Assembly: GCA_947627065.1 (NCBI GenBank)
Contig: CANQUN010000009.1
Span: 1-48,732, forward strand
Reading direction: 5' to 3'
Origin: an uncultured Clostridia bacterium
GTDB lineage: Bacteria; Bacillota; Clostridia; Christensenellales; Borkfalkiaceae
Length of the DNA: 48,732 nucleotides
The translations under genes were made by a program, and so were the position numbers. Shown here piece after piece: positions 16,339 through 24,338 of the stretch (the first letter of the stretch is position 1; each line of letters starts with the position of its first letter). The notes under the pieces are model-generated. The model was not told the origin of the DNA, did not search any database, and was given only the letters and a program-made list of their open reading frames with translations.

Positions 16339-17004
16339 TTACCACCTCACAAAAGAAAGCACTTTTTGCAGCACTTCTTCTTCACTCATGGACGAAGTGT
16401 TTATTTCAACGGCGTCGGCCGCCTTGACAAGGGGCGCGAACTCGCGGTGGGAATCGTTGTAATCCCTCCTCTCTATTTCCGATTTGAGTTTTTCAAAGGG
16501 AACGTCCTCCCCCTTTTGAAGAAGTTCACGGCGACGGCGTTCTGCCCTCACCGAACTGTCCGCTGTGATGTAAAATTTGTATTCGGCGTCCGGGAGAACG
16601 TAAGAGCCTATGTCCCGTCCGTCGACTATGCAGGACATTTCCGAGGCGATCTTTCTCTGCAATTCGACCATCTTGAGCCTGACCGGACGAAGCGAGGAAA
16701 TTTCCGACGCTTTCATGGAAATTTCGTTTTTTCTTATCTCGGAAGAAACGTCCCTTCCGTCGAGTATCGTGTGTTGGATTCCGTCGATATACTCTATTTT
16801 AAGGTCGATATCGTCAATGAAAGAACCGACGGCTTGTTCGTCGAGACAATCTATTCCCAGCCTTGCCGCCTTGAGCGCGGCCGCACGGTACATCGCCCCC
16901 GTATCGAGATAGAGTATGTCGAGTTTTTGGGAAAGACCCTTCGCCAAGGTGCTCTTTCCGCTGCCCGAAGGGCCGTCCAAGGCTATGTTTATGTGCTTTT
17001 TCAT
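16339..17004 (-). CDS. cmk: Cytidylate kinase
   Basis: A 221-residue CMP/dCMP kinase. The P-loop GPSGSGKST is near the start, YLDTGAMYRAAAL follows, and DGRDIGSYVLPDAEYKFYITA with the LID RRRREL are typical. SD AGAGGA. It heads the cmk-plsC-ispH-S1 group; no clear promoter was found in the 151 bp upstream, which holds repeats, so the group may also be read from the upstream operon. Confidence 0.95.
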   Translation of the reverse strand: MKKHINIALDGPSGSGKSTLAKGLSQKLDILYLDTGAMYRAAALKAARLGIDCLDEQAVGSFIDDIDLKIEYIDGIQHTILDGRDVSSEIRKNEISMKASEISSLRPVRLKMVELQRKIASEMSCIVDGRDIGSYVLPDAEYKFYITADSSVRAERRRRELLQKGEDVPFEKLKSEIERRDYNDSHREFAPLVKAADAVEINTSSMSEEEVLQKVLSFVRW

Positions 17005-17100
17005 AATTTCCTCTGAAGTTGTTTATGTCTTGCCGCGGCTTTGAAAGTCTTTGCCATAAGTTTTGCCGTGCTGCGGCATTTTCAATCGCCGTAGCGTCCC

Positions 17101-17165
17101 GACGGGTTGGGTTTTGTGACTTATCCGGGAGCCTCGGCGGGTTGGATTTTGCGACTTATTCGGCC
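17101..17165. repeat. Tandem repeat pair, second copy covers the stop of the flavoprotein gene
   Basis: GGGTTGGGTTTTGTGACTTA at 17104 and GGGTTGGATTTTGCGACTTA at 17139, both then TCCGG/TTCGG: 25 bp with 35-bp spacing. The second copy includes the TAA stop (17156-17158) of the flavoprotein gene. The remainder of the 151-bp gap to cmk shows only the cmk SD and GC-rich short palindromes. Confidence 0.75.
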
Positions 17166-18385
17166 GAAGCGGCGGCAACGCCTGCGGCGTAGCCCGTGGA
17201 AAATGCCGTTTGCAGGTTGAATCCCCCCGTAAGCGCGTCCACGTCGATCACTTCGCCCGCAAAATACAGCCCCTTTACGATGCGGCTTTCCATGGTGGCG
17301 GGGTTGATCTCTCTGACGTTTACGCCCCCTGCGGTTACAATGCCCTCTTCCACGGGACGGAGGGAAGTGATTGCAAAGTCGAGTTTTTTGAGGACAGACA
17401 ACAGTTTTTGCCGTTCCGCATGGGTGATTGCGTTCAGTTTTTTGTAAGGTTCTATCCCACTCCTTTCGATGACGGTTGGGATTAAACTTTTGGGCAGCAG
17501 ACCGCCGAGCGAATTGGCAAAATTCTTGTTGATGTTGGCGCGAAAATCGGAAAGAATCCGAGCGTCGAGCGTCTCGGGCGAAAGTGCGGGCTTGAGATCG
17601 ATGGAAAACGTCATTCCATTGACATGCATTCGGTTGATGAAACTCGACGCCGTGAGCACGACGGGACCGGAGACGCCCGTGTGGGTGAACAGAAGTTCCC
17701 CGAAATCCGAAAAGACTCGGCGGTCTTTATCGAAAACCGACACGGACACGTTTTTGAGCGTGAGACCCGCAAGAGAAGTAAAATCCCCTTCAAGGTCGAT
17801 GCCCGTAAGTGCGGCGCACGGCTCGGTCAGCGAATGGCCAGCCTCGCGCGCGAACCTGTACCCGTCCCCCGTGCTGCCGGTTGAGGGGTAACTGATTCCG
17901 CCCGTACATACTATTATTTTATCATAAAATAAATTTCTGTCAACGGATTTCAGGCCGATTGCCCTGCCGTTTTCGGTTATCAGAGAAGAAATTTCAGATT
18001 CGAGCAGGATTTTTACGCCGCGGGAGCGGAGCATGGCTTCGAGACATTTCGTAACGTCGCTCGCCTTGTCGGACACGGGGAACACCCTGTTCCCCCTCTC
18101 GGTCTTGAGTTTAAGCCCGTTTGCCGTAAAGAGAGCCATCAGTTCGGACGGCGGCAAGCGGTGGACGCTGCTCATTAAAAATTTGGGATTGGAAACGACG
18201 TTTGCGAAAAATTCCCTCTCGTCGCAGTCGTTTGTAAGGTTGCAGCGGCCTTTGCCCGTTATGTAGATTTTTTTGCCGAGTTTCTCGTTCTTCTCGTGCA
18301 GAGTAACCTCGGCGCCGTTTTCGGCGGCGGCGTAAGCGGCCATAAGCCCCGCGGCACCCCCGCCTATTATTCCTACTCTGTTCAT
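17156..18385 (-). CDS. Flavoprotein, HI0933/YhiN family NAD(P)/FAD-dependent oxidoreductase
   Basis: A 409-residue FAD protein of the HI0933-like (YhiN) family, widespread but of unknown function. The dinucleotide fold GGGAAGLMAAYAAAENG is at the start, KGRCNLTN is the family signature, and CTGGISYPSTGSTGDGY and GGFNLQTAFSTGYAAG are other family hallmarks. The start ATG (MNRVGIIGGG) overlaps the surE stop as ATGA; an in-frame extension upstream lies inside surE and is rejected. Last gene of the pump operon, probably co-transcribed by chance. Its 3' end is part of a local repeat. Confidence 0.9.
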   Translation of the reverse strand: MNRVGIIGGGAAGLMAAYAAAENGAEVTLHEKNEKLGKKIYITGKGRCNLTNDCDEREFFANVVSNPKFLMSSVHRLPPSELMALFTANGLKLKTERGNRVFPVSDKASDVTKCLEAMLRSRGVKILLESEISSLITENGRAIGLKSVDRNLFYDKIIVCTGGISYPSTGSTGDGYRFAREAGHSLTEPCAALTGIDLEGDFTSLAGLTLKNVSVSVFDKDRRVFSDFGELLFTHTGVSGPVVLTASSFINRMHVNGMTFSIDLKPALSPETLDARILSDFRANINKNFANSLGGLLPKSLIPTVIERSGIEPYKKLNAITHAERQKLLSVLKKLDFAITSLRPVEEGIVTAGGVNVREINPATMESRIVKGLYFAGEVIDVDALTGGFNLQTAFSTGYAAGVAAASAE

Positions 18386-19125
18386 ATCTTTATCTTCTTT
18401 GCGAGGATCTCTATGGATTTGTAGTCGGTTCTGTTGTATAGCACGGGCGTTGCGGTTACGAAATTTTTCTTTATCCACTCGACGTCGCAGTCCTCGTCGT
18501 TGCCGTCGTGGTCGATGGGCACGCCCGTCAGACGGAAGGTGTTGGCGCCGAGCGGGACGTATTCGTCGGAGTAAATGTTGACGCCGAGTTTGGTCATCTT
18601 TATTCCCTTTATATCCTTTTCCGAAACGTTTGGAACGTTGACGTTAAGCACGAACGACGTATCGAGATAATCGTAGATACTATCGAGGATTTTAAGAGCA
18701 ATTACGCCACACGTATCAAAGAGGTTGTCCCCGTGTGCGGCAGAAGAAAAGGCGATTGCGGGCAGGCCGCAACAGTTGGCTTCGAGCGCGGCGGAAACGG
18801 TGCCCGAGTACAGAACGTCGCTGCCGAGGTTGGCTCCCCTGTTTATGCCCGAGCACACGATGTCCGCGTGAAAATCCGAAAAGACGGACACGGCGAATTT
18901 TACGCAATCGGCGGGTGTGCCCGAAATGGAATAGGAACGGAAGGCTCCGTTGAGAAAGACTTCTTCGAGCCTTATTTCCTTGGAAAGGGTTATCGAATGG
19001 GAAAAGCCCGACCTCTCGCCGTCGGGCGCAACCACGAGAACGTTATGTTCCCTTGATAGACTTTTAGCGAGGACTCTTATGCCCTCGCTAAAAATACCGT
19101 CATCGTTTGTTATGAGAATGTTCAT
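18382..19125 (-). CDS. surE: SurE, 5'-nucleotidase
   Basis: A 247-residue metal-dependent nucleoside monophosphate phosphatase of the SurE family, acting in the cytosol on nucleotides and possibly polyphosphate. The active-site NDDGI is at the start, and the second motif SGINRGANLGSDVLYSGTVSAA is complete. It overlaps OadA and the flavoprotein gene by 4 bp each (ATGA), so it is co-translated in the pump operon, though it has no evident role there. Confidence 0.95.
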   Translation of the reverse strand: MNILITNDDGIFSEGIRVLAKSLSREHNVLVVAPDGERSGFSHSITLSKEIRLEEVFLNGAFRSYSISGTPADCVKFAVSVFSDFHADIVCSGINRGANLGSDVLYSGTVSAALEANCCGLPAIAFSSAAHGDNLFDTCGVIALKILDSIYDYLDTSFVLNVNVPNVSEKDIKGIKMTKLGVNIYSDEYVPLGANTFRLTGVPIDHDGNDEDCDVEWIKKNFVTATPVLYNRTDYKSIEILAKKIKI

Positions 19126-20528
19126 ACGGGGTACGTCTTGTCGGCGCTGTCCGCCGCGTCCTTGTCCACGCCGCAGTCTCTCGCGATTCTGTACTTGAAG
19201 AAATTGACGGCGACCTGATTGAATACGGCGTAGGAGAGAACGTCCTCCTCCTGCCTGATGTATTCGGCTATTTCGCTCTTGTACTTCTCGTATTCGGGAG
19301 CGATGTCGTCGGCGGGACGATGAGTTATTATCGGTTCGTCCTTGACTATCATCTTGACGACTTCGGGGTCAGGTGCGGCGGGCAATTTGCCGTATTCGCC
19401 GCGCAGTAGCCCCTTGGACTCCTTTGTAACCATCTTGTAGCGTTCGCCCGCAAGCACGTTGAGAACGGCCTGCGTGCCGACTATCTGGCTGGTGGGCGTA
19501 ACGAGCGATGGATAACCGAAATCCTTGCGGACTCTCGGCACTTCTTCGAGAACTTCGGTGAGTTTATCCGATTTATTCTGCTGTTTGAGCTGGGATATGA
19601 GGTTGGAAAGCATTCCGCCCGGAACCTGATAAACCAGCGTGTTTATGTCGATTTTAAGCACTTTGGGCGAGAGGAATCCGTCCTTTGTCAGCCTGTCTGC
19701 CACCTTGCGGAAATGTTCGGTTATAGGCAATAGTTTGGCAAGGTCTATGCCCGTGTCGTACTCCGTGCCCTTGAGCGTGGCGACGAGCGGCTCGGTTGCG
19801 GGCTGGGAAGTTCCGTTGCCGAGGGCGGATATCGCCGTGTCCACTATGTCGCAGCCCGCCTCTATGGCTTTGAGAACAACCATGTCCCCCGTGCCCGCCG
19901 TGTTGTGCGTGTGCAGGTGTATCTTGGTTTGGGGTTTCAACACCTTTTTGAGTTTGGAAACAAGTTCGAACGCCGTGTACGGGAGAAGGATGTTTGCCAT
20001 GTCCTTTATGCAGATGTTGTCGGCACCCATATCTTCAAGCGTTTTGGCAAGTTTTACAAAGTAATCGGTAGTGTGCACGGGGCTTGTGGTGTAGCAGATT
20101 GCCGCCTCGCATACGCCGCCGTACTTCTTTATGGCCTTCATGGCCGTTTCCATGTTGCGCGGGTCGTTGAGCGCGTCGAACACCCTGATTATGGAAACGC
20201 CATTGCGGATGGACGCTTCTACGAATTTTTCAACCACGTCGTCTGCGTAATGCTTGTAACCGAGAAGGTTCTGCCCGCGCAGGAGCATCTGGATGGGCGT
20301 TTTTTTGAGGTGCTGCTTTAATATTCTGAGCCTTTCCCACGGGTCCTCGTTGAGGTATCTGAGGCAGGCGTCAAAGGTAGCGCCGCCCCACGCTTCAAGC
20401 GAATAATACCCGATGTCGTCAAGTTGTTCGAGAACGGGCAGCATTTCGTCAAGCCGCATTCTCGTGGCAGCTTGCGACTGGTGCGCGTCTCTCAAAATCG
20501 TATCTGTTATCAAAACTTTTTTAGCCAT
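19122..20528 (-). CDS. oadA: OadA/PycB-type carboxyltransferase subunit without biotin domain
   Basis: A 468-residue carboxyltransferase of the oxaloacetate decarboxylase alpha/pyruvate carboxylase B (5S) type. It moves CO2 between oxaloacetate or pyruvate and carboxybiotin. The TIM barrel carries DTILRDAHQSQAATRM (metal site), the carboxylated Lys in CIKDMA, and HLHTHNTAGTGD. A full OadA has about 590 residues with a C-terminal biotin domain; this ends near 468 without it, so the biotin must come from the separate carrier in the operon. Start MAKKVLITDT with SD AAGGAGA; it starts inside the last part of oadB's end. Confidence 0.93.
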   Translation of the reverse strand: MAKKVLITDTILRDAHQSQAATRMRLDEMLPVLEQLDDIGYYSLEAWGGATFDACLRYLNEDPWERLRILKQHLKKTPIQMLLRGQNLLGYKHYADDVVEKFVEASIRNGVSIIRVFDALNDPRNMETAMKAIKKYGGVCEAAICYTTSPVHTTDYFVKLAKTLEDMGADNICIKDMANILLPYTAFELVSKLKKVLKPQTKIHLHTHNTAGTGDMVVLKAIEAGCDIVDTAISALGNGTSQPATEPLVATLKGTEYDTGIDLAKLLPITEHFRKVADRLTKDGFLSPKVLKIDINTLVYQVPGGMLSNLISQLKQQNKSDKLTEVLEEVPRVRKDFGYPSLVTPTSQIVGTQAVLNVLAGERYKMVTKESKGLLRGEYGKLPAAPDPEVVKMIVKDEPIITHRPADDIAPEYEKYKSEIAEYIRQEEDVLSYAVFNQVAVNFFKYRIARDCGVDKDAADSADKTYPV

Positions 20529-20541
20529 ACTATTCTCCTTG

Positions 20542-21780
20542 TCAACCGCAGATTGCGAGCAGTACGCCCGCGGCAATCGCCGAACCTATCACGCCCGCGA
20601 CGTTAGGCCCCATCGCGTGCATCAGCAGGTGGTTGTCGGGGTCGGTTTCTCTGCCGACATCCTGCGAAATACGCGCGGCCATAGGCACGGCCGAAACGCC
20701 AGCCGAACCGATGAGCGGATTTATCTTTCCACCGCTCAGTTTGCACATCAGTTTACCCATGAGAAGCCCGCCCATCGTGCCGCAGCAGAATGCGACGAGA
20801 CCGAGGACTATTATGAACAGGGTTTTTACGTTGAGGAACTCGGCTCCGTAAGCCTTGGTGCCCACGCACACTCCGAGGAATATGGTTATCGTGTTCATCA
20901 GGCCATTCTGCGCCGTGTCCGTAAGCCTGCCCACAACGCCCGATTCACGCATGAGATTGCCGAGCATGAGCATTCCGAGCAGAGGCATTGCCGAAGGCAG
21001 AAGTAGCCCCACTACGAGGCAGACCACTATCGGGAAAATTATCCTTTCCGCCTTGGAAACCTTGCGCAGTTGCGCCATCTTTATGGCGCGTTCTTTCTTT
21101 GTGGTAAGCAGCCGCATTATAGGCTTTTGGATGACGGGAATGAGCGCCATGTACGAGTAAGCGGCTATGGCTATGGACGAAAGAAGTTGCGGCGCGAGTT
21201 TTTGCGTGACGTAAATGGCCGTGGGTCCGTCCGCCCCGCCTATTATGCCGATGGCGCCCGCTTCTTTGAGCGTGAAGCCGATGTTTACGCCGAACAGTTC
21301 AAAATCGGGCAGTATCGCGGCGACGAGGAAGGTGAGGAAAACGCCGAGTTGCGCGGCCGCGCCCATGAACATGCTCTTGGGGTTGGCGATCAGCGGACCG
21401 AAGTCGGTCATCACCCCTATCCCCAAAAAGATCAACGGCGGATATATCACCCATTCCACACCGCGGAACAGATACCAGAGCAAGCCCCGCGTTTCGGGTA
21501 CCACGTCGTGGGTGGGCGATTCCTCTATGACCGTTCCCCACAGGACTTCTCTCGCCCCGGGGAGGTTTATCAAAAACATGCCGAAAGCGATGGGCAGAAG
21601 GAGCAGCGGCTCGAATTTTTTAACTATAGCGAGGTACATGAGTACGAAGGAGACGGCCAGCATGACGTAATTCTGCCATTCTCTCCCCTGCGCTATTCCG
21701 CTGCTTTCCCAAAGCTCGACGAACATATTGCCGATCGTCTGCCCCAGATTGCCGGCGGCCAATGCGTTGAACAGATTCAT
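20542..21780 (-). CDS. oadB: OadB, sodium-translocating decarboxylase beta subunit
   Basis: A 412-residue polytopic membrane subunit, about ten helices, that decarboxylates carboxybiotin and pumps Na+ out. Conserved parts seen: [39 protein letters not shown] and the C-terminal [19 protein letters not shown] with [19 protein letters not shown]. Length is normal for MmdB/OadB/GcdB. It ends 13 bp before the oadA start and begins after the biotin carrier. It cannot tell which carboxyl donor is used. Confidence 0.95.
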   Translation of the reverse strand: MNLFNALAAGNLGQTIGNMFVELWESSGIAQGREWQNYVMLAVSFVLMYLAIVKKFEPLLLLPIAFGMFLINLPGAREVLWGTVIEESPTHDVVPETRGLLWYLFRGVEWVIYPPLIFLGIGVMTDFGPLIANPKSMFMGAAAQLGVFLTFLVAAILPDFELFGVNIGFTLKEAGAIGIIGGADGPTAIYVTQKLAPQLLSSIAIAAYSYMALIPVIQKPIMRLLTTKKERAIKMAQLRKVSKAERIIFPIVVCLVVGLLLPSAMPLLGMLMLGNLMRESGVVGRLTDTAQNGLMNTITIFLGVCVGTKAYGAEFLNVKTLFIIVLGLVAFCCGTMGGLLMGKLMCKLSGGKINPLIGSAGVSAVPMAARISQDVGRETDPDNHLLMHAMGPNVAGVIGSAIAAGVLLAICG

Positions 21781-21791
21781 TGCGCGCTCCT

Positions 21792-22169
21792 TCAGGATAT
21801 AACCGCTAAAACTTCACCGGTATCGACGTTGGCACCCTTCTGCACCCTGAAGGTTATGGTGCCGTCTGCGGGAGACGAAAGGTCGTTTTCCATCTTCATG
21901 GCTTCGAGAACCATCACGACCTGACCCTTTTTGACCGAAGAACCGTTTTCTACCTTGAAACCCGCTATCATGCCGGGCATGGGCGCCTTTATGGGCGTGC
22001 CCGTAACGTTGGCGGACGCAGCGGTTTTTACTGCCGGGGCGCTTGCCTGCGCGGGGGCGGGAGCCGCTTTTTCTTGTGTAACGGGTGCGCTCTGAGACGA
22101 CGCGGCACCTACTTCTTCAACGCCTACTTCGTACTGTTTTCCTTCTACCGTAATGATGAATTTACGCAT
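21792..22169 (-). CDS. Biotin carboxyl carrier protein of the sodium pump
   Basis: A 125-residue biotinyl carrier. The N-terminus is short and conserved, residues 22-58 are an Ala/Pro-rich flexible linker, and the biotinyl domain has [12 protein letters not shown] with the biotinylated Lys at 92. The single carrier of the cluster must serve both carboxyltransferase subunits and OadB. It lies 3 bp after the small membrane subunit. It resembles the 1.3S unit of transcarboxylase and MmdC. Confidence 0.95.
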   Translation of the reverse strand: MRKFIITVEGKQYEVGVEEVGAASSQSAPVTQEKAAPAPAQASAPAVKTAASANVTGTPIKAPMPGMIAGFKVENGSSVKKGQVVMVLEAMKMENDLSSPADGTITFRVQKGANVDTGEVLAVIS

Positions 22170-22172
22170 TTT

Positions 22173-22508
22173 CTAACTCCTTCTGGTTATTTTCCTGACT
22201 ATGAATTCGCACCCGTCGTCGTTTTTTTCAAGACAGGCGTATATTGCGGCGGTAATGACCGCGCGTATGTGAGGCGGAATATCTCCGTCCGCCGTTTGGG
22301 AGGCGGCAGCGGCGTTCACGGCGTCTACCGTGTCGTCCGGTTCGGTCTCCTCCGCCTTGGGCTTTTCTTTTTTGGTTCTGCCGAGGATCTTGCCGATGAT
22401 GTATATCACGGCTACGAGAACGGCGATTCCCGCAAAGACGACGATAAGGCCGAGGAAGAACGTGGTTACGCCCGTGAGGGCGGCGCCCGATGCAAGCAAA
22501 CCGTTCAT
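22173..22508 (-). CDS. oadG: OadG/MmdD-type small membrane subunit
   Basis: A 111-residue protein with one N-terminal helix (about 13-41, TTFFLGLIVVFAGIAVLVAVIYIIGKIL) and an acidic, Ala-rich tail, followed by a C-terminal stretch (HIRAVITAAIYACLEKNDDGCEFIVRKITRR) typical of the sodium pump decarboxylase gamma/delta family. It links the soluble carboxyltransferases to OadB. Next to the carboxyltransferase gene (4-bp gap) and the biotin carrier. Confidence 0.88.
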   Translation of the reverse strand: MNGLLASGAALTGVTTFFLGLIVVFAGIAVLVAVIYIIGKILGRTKKEKPKAEETEPDDTVDAVNAAAASQTADGDIPPHIRAVITAAIYACLEKNDDGCEFIVRKITRRS

Positions 22509-22512
22509 ACGC

Positions 22513-23898
22513 TCACCTCTCGGTCATCTGCAGCGACGCTATGACGTACTGCCTTACGAAACGCGGTTCTATTATGTTGTCTATATATCCGTCCTTGGCT
22601 GCGTTGATGGGGTCCTGATTCTCCTCTTTGTACTTCTCTGCAAGTTTGGCCTCGTTTTCGGACGTAACGCCGCCAAGTTCGACATAGGCTCCTTCGAGCG
22701 AGTCGAACAGAGATATCGAGGCGTTGCAGAAAGCGTAAGAATAGTCGTAACCCATGGACTTTGCCGCAAACAGCGAGTAGCCGAGGCCGACGGCCTTTCC
22801 GTAAACAACGCCAATCTTGGTAAGACCCGACAGGTTGTAAACGAGGTTGGCAACGCTCTTGAGAACCGTGGACGACGAAACGTTAAAATCCTTTGAAATA
22901 CCTTTGGTATTGACGAAATTTACGAGAGGCATAGAGAAGTCTGCAAGCATGCAGACAAAGTTGTTTATCTTTTCGGTAATCTCGCCCGTCAGCGACACTC
23001 CGTCCTCTCCGCCGTCAAACAGAAGGGCACCCGCGGACATTCCGCCTATCCTGCCGATGACGCACCTGACGTCGTCTGCAAAACCCTTGCCTATCTCTAT
23101 CGCGCTGCCTTCGTCAAATACCGCCTGAATGAGACAGTCGGGGCAAACCTTTTCGTCAAGGGAGGGCGTGCTCCTGTTGTAATCGTCGCCGTTGTCCTCG
23201 AACGGAGAACCCGTGACGGGTACGATTGAGAGGATGGCGGCTATCTTGTCCCTTATTTCGGAAACGTCGTTCACAGTAAAATCGGCAATTCCCGTCTTGG
23301 CAACCGAAGCCTTGCCGCCCACGCCGTTCTTGTCCGTACCCGCCTTGGCGGTTGCGGCTATCACCGCGGGGCTTGCGTAAGAGAGGCAGGATTTGTCCGT
23401 GTAAAAAGTGAAGTCGCACGCGGCGGCTATGAGCGAAAACGCACCGAAACAGTCGCCGTTGACTATGGCAAACTGGGGAACCTCTCCCCTCAGTTCGTTC
23501 ATCTCGTAAAGTACGTCGGCAATTCCTTCGAGAACGGAAACACCCTCGCCCGTGCGCACGCCCTTGGTGTCGAGAATGTAGATAACGGGCGTGTTGTTGT
23601 TCTGCGCGGCGATGAGGGCCTTGCATATCTTGTCGCAGTTGGCCTTGCTGACTCCGCCCGAAAATACCGACGGATTTTGGGCAACCACGTATACGGGGAA
23701 GTCCTTTACCGTGGCAAAGCCCGTAACGACGCCCTCTCCCTCAGCCTTTTCTCCGTAAAATTCACTTTCCGAAAAACTGTATGCGGACAGTTCCACAAAA
23801 CTTTTTTCATCTATGATTTTGTCGATTACGGCTCTGATTTCCAAACCGGATTCCAACAGTGCGGCGCGTCTGTTTTTAAGCAAATCAACCCTGTTCAT
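22513..23898 (-). CDS. Diverged acyl-CoA carboxyltransferase (PccB/MmdA/12S type)
   Basis: A 461-residue member of the Carboxyl_trans family, shorter than MmdA/PccB (about 510-520). Both crotonase-like halves are seen: YVVAQNPSVFSGGVSKANCDKICKA and IVNGDCFGAFSLIAAACDF in the first, LLFDGGEDGVSLTGEITEKINNFV and KIGVVYGKAVGLGYSLFAAKSM in the second. The canonical CxGG (oxyanion) becomes CFGA, and KAYGGAY becomes KAVGLGY, and VDVPGF becomes VNTKGI; activity or substrate may differ. The start MNRVDLLKNRR has SD GGAGG; an upstream ATG lacks one. First gene of the pump operon, behind a sigma-A promoter. Confidence 0.85.
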   Translation of the reverse strand: MNRVDLLKNRRAALLESGLEIRAVIDKIIDEKSFVELSAYSFSESEFYGEKAEGEGVVTGFATVKDFPVYVVAQNPSVFSGGVSKANCDKICKALIAAQNNNTPVIYILDTKGVRTGEGVSVLEGIADVLYEMNELRGEVPQFAIVNGDCFGAFSLIAAACDFTFYTDKSCLSYASPAVIAATAKAGTDKNGVGGKASVAKTGIADFTVNDVSEIRDKIAAILSIVPVTGSPFEDNGDDYNRSTPSLDEKVCPDCLIQAVFDEGSAIEIGKGFADDVRCVIGRIGGMSAGALLFDGGEDGVSLTGEITEKINNFVCMLADFSMPLVNFVNTKGISKDFNVSSSTVLKSVANLVYNLSGLTKIGVVYGKAVGLGYSLFAAKSMGYDYSYAFCNASISLFDSLEGAYVELGGVTSENEAKLAEKYKEENQDPINAAKDGYIDNIIEPRFVRQYVIASLQMTER

Positions 23899-23940
23899 CA
23901 AAAACCTCCAAAACTCCTCCATTATAAAAATTACCCTTCT

Positions 23941-23969
23941 ATTATACATTATTCGACGGATTTTCTCAA
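23941..23969 (-). promoter_or_regulatory. Sigma-A promoter of the sodium pump operon
   Basis: On the minus strand TTGAGA (23964-23969), a 17-bp spacer and TATAAT (23941-23946), about 43 bp before the carboxyltransferase start. It is well placed and the only good promoter seen for the seven-gene run down to 17156. Confidence 0.82.
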
Positions 23970-24063
23970 TGGTTTTAAGGGCAAAATCTTAACGGATGAA
24001 AATTAGTGTCCTTTTATGCAAACGCCGCCCGCGGCGAGGCAAAAGTACAAGAATAAAAGCATG

Positions 24064-24086
24064 AAAAAAGACGCCGCGCGGGCGCC
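24064..24086 (-). terminator. Intrinsic terminator, 250 bp after the GNAT-like gene
   Basis: On the minus strand GGCGCC (24086-24081), loop, GGCGTC (24075-24070), then TTTTTT (24069-24064). It would end the transcript of the 24339 gene and leave a 3' tail of about 250 nt (24087-24338) in which I see no convincing gene. The rest of the non-coding stretch 23970-24338 holds a minor GC-rich hairpin near 24030 and nothing else I can support. Confidence 0.7.
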
Positions 24087-24338
24087 AGAGGAAAATGAGT
24101 ATTATGATTTTGAAATATCATCGCCGTCTTGCTGTCAACCGATATGCTGCAGATTTTGCAATACGACCAAACGTTGCTTTACGGTTTTAGATACGGCGGA
24201 ACGACGATTTTCCGAATTTTTACGGATATATACGCCAATTCTTGACAGATTTGACATGTATGCCGAAAGCCGTCCGACGTCTCGATGTTCTGTCGGAAAT
24301 TATGCGGATTTTTGACGTTTGCGGTGATAAACGTTGAT

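Noticed and set aside
17005-17155. Own promoter of cmk
   Set aside because: TTGAAA at about 17080 has no acceptable -10 box at the correct distance.
24016-24315. A 99-codon plus-strand ORF
   Set aside because: No SD, low-complexity start, no recognisable motif, and it crosses the terminator of the opposite gene.
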